Position numbers and translations under genes: made by a program. Shown one piece after another: positions 1 through 4,843 of a DNA stretch of 5,161 nt; positions within the stretch are counted from its first letter, which is position 1; every line of letters begins with the position of its first letter. The notes beneath the pieces are model-generated. The model saw only the letters and a program-made list of their open reading frames with translations. It was not told the DNA's origin and made no database searches. Where the stretch lies: assembly GCA_902771745.1 (NCBI GenBank), contig CACXYG010000160.1, positions 1 to 5,161 on the forward strand. The letters run 5' to 3'. The DNA is from an uncultured Erysipelotrichaceae bacterium. GTDB lineage: Bacteria; Bacillota_I; Bacilli_A; RFN20; CAG-288.

Positions 1-79
1 GACGTATTCCTTGTATGTATGTACTGGTCATCCCGTTCAGTTTTCAAAGAGCGATCGTAAGTGCGTCATTTTTGGCGCG
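1..79 (-). ncRNA. 5' leader of a probable rRNA operon (partial, runs off left edge)
   Basis: The stretch downstream of the strong promoter at 86-114 contains no open reading frame with a ribosome binding site. It does carry a boxA-like antitermination sequence (35-52). This arrangement is typical of the leader that precedes 16S rRNA in Bacillota. The transcript would start near position 79 and continue past base 1. The 16S gene itself is not in the window, so its presence is inferred. A stable tRNA operon is the main alternative. Confidence 0.65.
35..52 (-). promoter_or_regulatory. boxA-like rRNA antitermination element
   Basis: Read on the minus strand the site is GCTCTTTGAAAACTGAAC. It matches the boxA core (GCTCTTT) and the longer CTTTGAAAACTGAA string that recurs in rRNA leaders and 16S-23S spacers of Bacillota. 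In the known system boxA in the nascent RNA binds the NusB-NusE complex and lets RNA polymerase resist Rho and early termination on untranslated rRNA. Its place about 30 bases after the predicted transcription start fits that role. Confidence 0.7.
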
Positions 80-85
80 AGTAAA

Positions 86-114
86 ATTCTATCATTCCTC
101 AACTATATAGTCAA
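86..114 (-). promoter_or_regulatory. Strong sigma-A promoter with extended -10 (probable rrn promoter)
   Basis: On the minus strand the -35 box is TTGACT (109-114), followed by a 17-base spacer and the -10 box TAGAAT (86-91). A TG lies one base upstream of the -10 box (extended -10). The predicted start is near 79, and the discriminator/start region runs into GCGCC. Ideal spacing, near-consensus boxes, an upstream A-tract block and a boxA-type leader together point to a stable-RNA promoter. Confidence 0.8.
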
Positions 115-145
115 CAACTTTTTTATCTTTTTTTATTTTTTTCAA
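115..145 (-). promoter_or_regulatory. A-tract UP element upstream of the rrn-type promoter
   Basis: Directly upstream of the -35 box the minus strand consists of three runs of six to seven A residues, broken by single T or GAT interruptions, spaced about 8 to 10 bases apart. Such helically phased A-tracts bind the C-terminal domains of the RNA polymerase alpha subunits and bend DNA. They are characteristic of rRNA promoters. The role is inferred from position and composition. Confidence 0.6.
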
Positions 146-169
146 AATCGCCTATTTTAAAGGCGTTTT
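144..169. terminator. Second hairpin between rpiB and the rrn promoter (possible weak terminator)
   Basis: CGCCT (149-153) pairs perfectly with AGGCG (161-165) across a seven-base loop, flanked by AAAA (144-147) and TTTT (166-169). The T run is short on both strands. It may be a backup terminator for leftward readthrough from rpiB, or a terminator for rightward transcription. It sits between the stronger terminator at 186-224 and the A-tract element, so insulation of the rrn promoter is a reasonable inference. Confidence 0.45.
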
Positions 170-185
170 AATTCCTCTGAAATTG

Positions 186-224
186 AAAAAACCATGCCGG
201 ATTTTACCCCTTTGACATGGTTTT
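186..224 (-). terminator. Rho-independent terminator of the sua5-rpiB transcript
   Basis: On the minus strand, bases 224-214 (AAAACCATGTC) pair with bases 198-188 (GGCATGGTTTT), giving an 11-pair stem with one G-U wobble. A 15-base loop lies between, and the stem ends in six consecutive T residues (191-186). The hairpin begins about 50 bases after the rpiB stop codon. Because of the flanking A and T runs it could also work on the plus strand. It is the best terminator in the window. Confidence 0.8.
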
Positions 225-275
225 AGGATACGTTTGTATAAGTATTGTTACGTGCGTGTACGCGTAAGGTGATTT

Positions 276-722
276 TTAGTTCTTTTTGAAGTCGTAATCA
301 TCAATCATACCAACACGGATATCATGACGGTCGCCCATAGGTGTAGCAGCAAGGAAGATATCAATTCTTCTGAGGATATCTTCAATCTTCATGAACTTGG
401 CGCCAAAGGCAATCATGTTGGCATGGTTATGTTCGACAGTCAAATGAGAGACTTCATCATTGTAGCCGATACCACAACGGATACCTTTGACTTTATTAGC
501 ACACATAGCGACACCTTCACCAGAAGAACAGATCAAGACACCTTTATCGGCTTTCTTAGATGCGACTGCTTCACTCGCGGCAAAAGCGAATTCTGGATAA
601 TGGCAGCTATCCGTAGAATAGGTGCCGAAATCTAAGACTTCATAACCTTTTTCTTTTAAGTGATTCAAGACAGCTTCTTTGGCGATGAATCCGCCGTGGT
701 CACAAGCAAATGCGATTTTCAT
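276..722 (-). CDS. rpiB: Ribose-5-phosphate isomerase B / LacAB-family sugar-phosphate isomerase
   Basis: The 148-residue product has the normal RpiB length. The family interconverts ribose 5-phosphate and ribulose 5-phosphate in the non-oxidative pentose phosphate pathway, in the cytosol, as a dimer or tetramer. Visible hallmarks are the N-terminal ACDHGG (residues 6-11, phosphate-binding His9), the catalytic Cys65 loop, ANKVKGIR (75-82), His98 and the C-terminal RHxxR signature (Arg132, His133, Arg136). The loop after the catalytic cysteine reads CSSGEG instead of the usual CGTGxG, and the usual R-x-H-N-D motif is replaced by VEHNH, so allose-, galactose- or other sugar-phosphate specificity is possible. 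The start at 722 is chosen because homology begins there and AGAGAGGA lies just upstream; a longer frame to 812 would overlap sua5 and has no family resemblance. It follows sua5 by 19 bases, so the two are very likely co-transcribed, as in the ywlC-ywlF region of Bacillus. Confidence 0.9.
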   Translation of the reverse strand: MKIAFACDHGGFIAKEAVLNHLKEKGYEVLDFGTYSTDSCHYPEFAFAASEAVASKKADKGVLICSSGEGVAMCANKVKGIRCGIGYNDEVSHLTVEHNHANMIAFGAKFMKIEDILRRIDIFLAATPMGDRHDIRVGMIDDYDFKKN

Positions 723-741
723 GTTATTTGTTTTCCTCTCT

Positions 742-1350
742 TTATTCATAGAACACTTTATCGATCTCTTCTTTGGTGATTTCACCCTGACGGATGACAA
801 CTGGTGCCTCACCAGTCAAGTCAACGACAGTGGTAGGCGTCCCACTTTGACAAGTGCCTTTGATGATGCCCTGAACCAAAGGGCAGTTTTCAAAGGTGGC
901 ATAGACGTCGTTGAAGTCTTCTTGGGCAGGTTGACCAGAGATGTTGGCACTGGTCACTTGTAGTGGATGACCAAGAGAATCTAAGAAATCCAGCAATTCT
1001 TTTTTGTCAGGGATTCTGATACCAGCAACAAAGGTTCCTAAATGAGTCTGTTCTGGTGCGTTAGCCTTGGCTTTGACAAGACAGGTCAAAGGACCAGGTA
1101 AGAAGTGATTCATGACTTTTTTGGCATTGGGAGAGATTTCAAAGTACTTGCTAAGATCAAAGTTTTTTCCTGCCATGACCGCAATGGGTTTATCTGGTCG
1201 ACGATTTTTGGCCTGGCATAATCTTTCATAAGCTTGTTTATCATCCCAGGCTACGCCAAGACCGTAGACGGTCTCCGTAGGCAAGGCTAAAACATACCCT
1301 TTTTTAACAATTCCTTTTGCTTCTGGCGATTGAAATGAGAGTATTTCCAT
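742..1350 (-). CDS. L-threonylcarbamoyladenylate synthase (Sua5/YrdC/TsaC family)
   Basis: The 202-residue protein makes threonylcarbamoyl-AMP from threonine, bicarbonate and ATP, the first step of t6A37 modification of ANN-decoding tRNAs; TsaB, TsaD and TsaE complete it. Family motifs in order: PTETVYGLG (24-32), KNRRPDKPI (48-56, basic nucleotide/bicarbonate site), LPGPLT (84-89), GIRIPD (110-115), TSANISG (133-139), PTTVVD (172-177) and VIRQGE (185-190). The length matches the single-domain TsaC/YrdC form; the extra C-terminal Sua5 domain of the roughly 340-residue Bacillus YwlC is missing. The ATG at 1350 has AGGA about ten bases upstream, and the first conserved block falls at the usual distance. 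The gene precedes rpiB closely and follows a 95-base gap holding a possible promoter. Its codons 4-8 form one arm of a 14-base inverted repeat. Family is secure; whether to call it tsaC or sua5 is a naming choice. Confidence 0.92.
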   Translation of the reverse strand: MEILSFQSPEAKGIVKKGYVLALPTETVYGLGVAWDDKQAYERLCQAKNRRPDKPIAVMAGKNFDLSKYFEISPNAKKVMNHFLPGPLTCLVKAKANAPEQTHLGTFVAGIRIPDKKELLDFLDSLGHPLQVTSANISGQPAQEDFNDVYATFENCPLVQGIIKGTCQSGTPTTVVDLTGEAPVVIRQGEITKEEIDKVFYE

Positions 1351-1433
1351 ATGTTTTTCCTAACTAAAATAAATACAACTTTTGTTTGCGATTGAAAGCC
1401 TTGATACTATTTATAGAGGCTCTCATTTCAATC
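1328..1433. repeat. 14-base perfect inverted repeat spanning the sua5 leader and codons 4-8
   Basis: GATTGAAATGAGAG at 1328-1341 is exactly reverse-complementary to CTCTCATTTCAATC at 1420-1433, with 78 bases between. A third, partial copy, GATTGAAAGCC at 1390-1400, can also pair with the distal arm. GAGAG at 1436-1440 offers a further short partner for CTCTC. In a leftward transcript starting upstream of 1433 the same segment could therefore pair with the leader copy or with the sua5 coding copy, but not both. The sua5 ribosome binding site and start codon lie in the loop of the longer fold. There is no U-tract, so a simple terminator is unlikely. Confidence 0.7.
1404..1431 (-). promoter_or_regulatory. 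Candidate promoter for sua5-rpiB
   Basis: On the minus strand TTGAAA (1426-1431) is followed after 16 bases by TAGTAT (1404-1409). That is five of six and four of six matches to the sigma-A boxes. The predicted start is near 1397, giving a leader of about 47 bases before the sua5 ATG. The -35 hexamer lies inside the distal arm of the inverted repeat, so a protein or structure acting on the repeat would affect it. The match is moderate, and readthrough from ftsH is also possible because no clear terminator separates the genes. Confidence 0.45.
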
Positions 1434-1445
1434 TAGAGAGAAAAT

Positions 1446-2018
1446 TTACTTCTTTCTGGAATGTGGGTTGAGGATGTTGACGAATTCATCCTTAGCCTTG
1501 AAGGACTGGAGGTAGCCATAGTATTTGGAATACTGATAACCATAATGAGCGCAAAGGTCCTTGACGACAACTGGCATCTTGGAGTCATAGACTTTCTTGA
1601 TGGCAGCAAAATGAATGGTGTCGACGTCACTACCTTCAGCGACAGGGATGTTGGCTGGGTTAGCGATGAGTTCATCGCAAGCAGCAATGGCAGCTTCTAA
1701 ATTCTTTTGTCTTCTGTCCGCGGCAGTTTCAACTGGATCTTTTTCCTTCTGAACTGGCTTTCTTCTTGGTAAATCATTCAATTCATATCTGGATTTCCAT
1801 AAGCCGATGACACCGTTGACACGGGACATACCCAAGATGCGAAGGGATAAGCCGTTATCGGTAAAAACCTTGTATGGGTCTTCACCAGCTCTTAAAGCGT
1901 CGCAAACTTTCTGGGCGAATTCTTCAGTGAAGGTAATTTTACCTTCAGTGCAACGAACAACGTTTGGGTTGCGGGAGAGAACACGCTGAGCGTGCTTTGT
2001 AAATTTTTTAGTAGCCAT
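1446..2018 (-). CDS. IS3 transposase-like helix-turn-helix protein without catalytic domain
   Basis: This 190-residue basic protein ends in SRKK. Residues about 14-78 follow the layout of the HTH module in IS3-type OrfA and related stand-alone Bacillota proteins: RNPNV (16-20), KITFTEEF (27-34), a GEDPYKVF element (45-52), NGLSLRILG (55-63) and a closing W74-K-S-R-Y. A charged linker of about 25 residues and a helical segment (100-120) follow. Residues about 136-172 (FAAIKKVYD, PVVVKDLCAHYG, SKYYGYL) resemble the short HTH at the start of IS3 OrfB. The DDE integrase core is absent, and the frame ends cleanly, so this looks like a domesticated DNA-binding protein. The start at 2018 is supported by AAAAGGAG ten bases upstream. 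It lies 22 bases after ftsH and is probably in its transcript. A regulatory role is inference; its target is unknown. Family resemblance is from recall of motif order, not a database search. Confidence 0.75.
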   Translation of the reverse strand: MATKKFTKHAQRVLSRNPNVVRCTEGKITFTEEFAQKVCDALRAGEDPYKVFTDNGLSLRILGMSRVNGVIGLWKSRYELNDLPRRKPVQKEKDPVETAADRRQKNLEAAIAACDELIANPANIPVAEGSDVDTIHFAAIKKVYDSKMPVVVKDLCAHYGYQYSKYYGYLQSFKAKDEFVNILNPHSRKK

Positions 2019-2040
2019 CTTTCATTTTCTCCTTTTCTAC

Positions 2041-4749
2041 TTATTCATGGTTATCTGTCGTCTCGTCTTTCGTCTCTTCTTCGACATTCGTATGTTCTTC
2101 AGCTGGTTTTTCTTCTTCAACCGCTGGTTTTTCTTCTTCTTTGACTGGCTCTGGTTCAACTGGAGTCTCCGTCTTTACTTCTTCAGTAGCAACGGGAGTC
2201 TCTTTGACTTCTTCGCTAGCCTTAGGAGCAAACTTGGCTTCTAAGTGACGAACGGTGTTGTCATCCGTCTTAATGAGAAGTGTTGGAACACCAGCATAGG
2301 CTTCCAGATGTTCGGCGAAGGTCTCCACAGATGTAGAGATTCTCATGCTCTTAGCAAAATCGACAAAGAGCATACCGATATGACTTGGATCTTTGGCACC
2401 AGCGACACAAGCGTTCTTGAAGGCAGTGTCGTTGACTGGGACACCATTAGCGGTAGCCACAATGACAATCAATCTGGATGGATTACCTTCCAGGATCTTG
2501 TCTAAGGAAGCATAATACCATTCATAACCTGGATAGAGGATGATGTTATTTGGATTCTTTGGCTGAGCTTCATCACCACCGATCTTATGTTCATCGACTG
2601 GTGGAAGTTCTCTGTTCTTGAGAAGATAGTCAATCTGATCAGCAGTAATGGTTTCATTCTTGATCAAGGTTTCTGCAATCAAAGTGACATCGTCGCGATG
2701 CTCTTCGAGCAACTGACGGCACTTGGTATGGCACTGTTCGATAATCAAACGGATCTGACCGTCGATCTCCAAAGCAGTCTGAGCAGAATAGTTAGCTTGG
2801 GAAGAATTATAGTCTCTTCCAAGGAAAACAGATCCGCCTGGTTTTTCATACTGGATTGGACCGAGTTCGGACATACCGTATTCGGTAACCATACCACGAG
2901 CGATGTTGGTGGCAACTTCAATATCGTTAGAAGCACCGGTGGAGACATCTCCAAAGAAGATTTCTTCACTGGTACGACCGCCTAAATAGCCGGTGATTCT
3001 GGCTAACAGTTGATTCTTGGTCATCAGGAAGCGGTCTTTTTCAGGAGTCATGAGAACATGACCACCGGTTCTGCCTCTTGGAATGATGGTGATCTTCTGA
3101 ACCTTATCAGAATATGGTAAGAAGATACCGACAACGGCATGACCAGCTTCATGGTAAGCGACTTGTCTTCTTTCAGCTTCTTCAAGATGAGAGCGTTTGG
3201 CTGGGCCAGAGATGGCTCTGTCGATTGCTTCATCAATATCGGCAACAGTAATTGCGCTTCTGTTGGATCTGACAGCCAAGATAGCAGCATCGTTCATGAT
3301 GTTTGCTAAATCAGCACCAGAGAAACCAACGGTTCTGGAAGCGATGTTGTCAAAGGAGACATCAGGAGCAAGTTTCTTGTTTCTGGAATGAACTTTCAAG
3401 ATAGCGGCTCTACCAGCTTTATCTGGTAAGTCGACAGTGATTCTTCTGTCGAAACGACCAGGTCTGGTCAAAGCAGGATCGAGAACATCGTCTCTGTTGG
3501 TGGCGGCCATGACGATAATACCGTTATTATCTTCAAAGCCATCCATTTCAACTAGTAATTCATTCAAGGTCTGTTCACGTTCATCGTTACCGCCACCAAG
3601 ACCAGCACCTCTTTGACGACCGACAGCGTCGATTTCATCAATGAAGATTAAGCATGGAGCGTTTTGTTTTGCAGTCTTGAATAAGGAACGGACTCTACTA
3701 GCACCGACACCGACATACATTTCGACAAAGTCGGAACCGGAGATGGAATAGAATGGGACATTGGCTTCGCCGGCAACAGCCTTGGCAAGCAAGGTTTTAC
3801 CGGTACCTGGCGGGCCGACAAGTAAGACACCATGTGGCAGTTTAGCACCTAATCTGGTGTATTTATCTGTAGCGTGGAAGTAATCAACCATTTCCACTAA
3901 TTCGGCTTTGCATTCGTCGCAGCCTGCGACGTCGCTGAAGCGAACTTTGCTGCCGGTCTGTTTCTTGGCGACATTGTTGACAAATCCAGACATTGGATTG
4001 CCACCGTTTCCACCCATGGAGCGGAACATTCTGCTGAGGAAGACAAATAAGACGATAACTACTAAGACACCTAAGACTAAGGGTAAGACCCAGGACCAAT
4101 CGGTTGAGGTTTCAATCTGAGTGGCATAGGTTATACCAAAGACATAATAACTATCGTGAGAGATGATTTTAGCGACATAGCCTTCATAGAAGTCACGATC
4201 TAAGGTAGCTTGGAACTTTTCAGTGACGAATCCACCTTTGGCGTTAGCACTGACAACGTTATAGGTACCAGTGAGATAAACAATTTCGTTTGTCTGATTG
4301 GACAAGATAACGTTGAGGACGACTTTGTTGTTTTTGCCATCAAGTAAAAGCTTGGCTAATTCACCTTCGGACCCAGAAACAACAATTGAGCCAAACTCTT
4401 TGGCTGTGCTGTTGTATCCAGCTAAATCTGGATAGCCTTCTGGGGTGGAATCAATTGTTCCATCGTTATCGACATCAACAGAATAGACTACGGCATTGTT
4501 TCCATAGTACTTCACGTTGGAAGTGGTACGGAAAGCGAAGAAATAGATAAGTAGACCGACTAATGTAATGAATGCGATGCCGATTAGAATCAATGGCCAA
4601 TAACCATGAGATGCAGGTCTGTTGTTACCAGATGGTCTTGGTGAATTGTGGTGTTTGTTTTCACCACCATCTTCACTCGAGAAGTTCATCTCAACGGGTG
4701 TATCATTCACAGGGGTAGTCACGTCAAATTTCATTTCAATTTCGTTCAT
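2041..4749 (-). CDS. ftsH: ATP-dependent zinc metalloprotease FtsH, enlarged form
   Basis: FtsH is a hexameric membrane protease that pulls out and degrades misassembled membrane proteins and some cytosolic regulators. At 902 residues it is well above the usual 600-700. Layout: hydrophilic cytosolic N-terminus (1-50); TM1 (51-72); ectodomain (73-218, about twice the normal size); TM2 (219-238); AAA+ module with Walker A GPPGTGKT (312-319), pore loop MYVG (344-347), Walker B IFIDEID (368-374) and second region of homology with arginine fingers (412-436); peptidase with HEAGH (533-537) and third zinc ligand Asp609 in SNDIE. All catalytic residues are present. The family part ends near 717. An unidentified alpha/beta-like segment (about 730-841) and an acidic Glu/Lys/Pro tail (842-902) follow. 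The start has an ideal AAAGGAGGT five bases upstream of ATG, and a good promoter lies about 40 bases further. A transposase-like HTH gene follows 22 bases downstream. The usual tilS-hpt neighbours are not visible. Confidence 0.95.
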   Translation of the reverse strand: MNEIEMKFDVTTPVNDTPVEMNFSSEDGGENKHHNSPRPSGNNRPASHGYWPLILIGIAFITLVGLLIYFFAFRTTSNVKYYGNNAVVYSVDVDNDGTIDSTPEGYPDLAGYNSTAKEFGSIVVSGSEGELAKLLLDGKNNKVVLNVILSNQTNEIVYLTGTYNVVSANAKGGFVTEKFQATLDRDFYEGYVAKIISHDSYYVFGITYATQIETSTDWSWVLPLVLGVLVVIVLFVFLSRMFRSMGGNGGNPMSGFVNNVAKKQTGSKVRFSDVAGCDECKAELVEMVDYFHATDKYTRLGAKLPHGVLLVGPPGTGKTLLAKAVAGEANVPFYSISGSDFVEMYVGVGASRVRSLFKTAKQNAPCLIFIDEIDAVGRQRGAGLGGGNDEREQTLNELLVEMDGFEDNNGIIVMAATNRDDVLDPALTRPGRFDRRITVDLPDKAGRAAILKVHSRNKKLAPDVSFDNIASRTVGFSGADLANIMNDAAILAVRSNRSAITVADIDEAIDRAISGPAKRSHLEEAERRQVAYHEAGHAVVGIFLPYSDKVQKITIIPRGRTGGHVLMTPEKDRFLMTKNQLLARITGYLGGRTSEEIFFGDVSTGASNDIEVATNIARGMVTEYGMSELGPIQYEKPGGSVFLGRDYNSSQANYSAQTALEIDGQIRLIIEQCHTKCRQLLEEHRDDVTLIAETLIKNETITADQIDYLLKNRELPPVDEHKIGGDEAQPKNPNNIILYPGYEWYYASLDKILEGNPSRLIVIVATANGVPVNDTAFKNACVAGAKDPSHIGMLFVDFAKSMRISTSVETFAEHLEAYAGVPTLLIKTDDNTVRHLEAKFAPKASEEVKETPVATEEVKTETPVEPEPVKEEEKPAVEEEKPAEEHTNVEEETKDETTDNHE
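2102..2139. repeat. 21-base tandem repeat encoding the acidic FtsH tail
   Basis: A 17-base string beginning GCTGGTTTTT is repeated exactly at 2102-2118 and 2123-2139, a period of 21 bases. It encodes two copies of a seven-residue unit, EEEKPAV then EEEKPAE (residues 871-884). The unit keeps the frame, so copy-number change by slippage would lengthen or shorten the tail without breaking ftsH. Degenerate EEVK/TPV copies precede it, from about residue 847. Confidence 0.75.
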
Positions 4750-4753
4750 TGAT

Positions 4754-4762
4754 ACCTCCTTT
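4754..4762 (-). promoter_or_regulatory. Near-perfect ribosome binding site of ftsH
   Basis: The minus strand reads AAAGGAGGT, complementary to the 3' end of 16S rRNA over its full core, with the ATG starting five bases after the GGAGG core. It fixes the ftsH start at 4749 in preference to the in-frame ATG five codons later, and it implies efficient translation. Confidence 0.85.
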
Positions 4763-4786
4763 GTTGTTTTTTAGACATACAGGAAT

Positions 4787-4815
4787 ATCATAGAATATAG
4801 CTATATCATTTTCAA
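4787..4815 (-). promoter_or_regulatory. Sigma-A promoter of ftsH
   Basis: On the minus strand the -35 box TTGAAA (4810-4815) is followed by exactly 17 bases and the -10 box TATGAT (4787-4792), each matching the consensus at five of six positions. The predicted start is near 4780, giving a leader of about 31 bases that ends in the strong ribosome binding site. The -35 box overlaps a CTTGAAA motif that is repeated 26 bases upstream in the adjacent dyad. Confidence 0.75.
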
Positions 4816-4823
4816 GAAAAACG

Positions 4824-4843
4824 ACTTGAAAAACGTTTCAAGT
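4824..4843. promoter_or_regulatory. Dyad immediately upstream of the ftsH promoter (possible operator)
   Basis: ACTTGAAA (4824-4831) and TTTCAAGT (4836-4843) are perfect inverted arms around four bases. The inner edge lies nine bases from the -35 box. On the minus strand CGTTTTTC also occurs twice with a 12-base period (4828-4835 and 4816-4823), and CTTGAAA recurs over the -35 box itself. The position suits a regulator binding site. It is not a CIRCE element and does not match the CtsR heptamer repeat. A weak terminator hairpin for an upstream leftward gene is the alternative. Confidence 0.5.

Noticed and set aside
723..812. Upstream in-frame extension of rpiB to an ATG at 812
   Set aside because: The extra 30 residues overlap sua5 in another frame, have no RpiB resemblance, and the ATG at 722 has its own ribosome binding site and the family N-terminus.
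1342..1419. Invertible DNA segment bounded by the 14-base inverted repeat
   Set aside because: Inversion would remove the sua5 start and place an in-frame TAG just before the remaining codons. The gene is usually essential and no recombinase is nearby, so phase variation is unlikely.
1390..1433. Intrinsic terminator between the HTH gene and sua5
   Set aside because: The arms pair only with an internal bulge, and no U-tract follows on either strand.
1446..2018. Active IS3 element or IS remnant
   Set aside because: There is no DDE catalytic region, no programmed frameshift, no terminal inverted repeats and no target duplication visible; the frame is intact with a good ribosome binding site.
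2047..4120. Long plus-strand and alternative-frame open frames across ftsH
   Set aside because: They are shadows of the ftsH codons, lack ribosome binding sites, and give low-complexity products such as the Phe-rich complement of the acidic tail.
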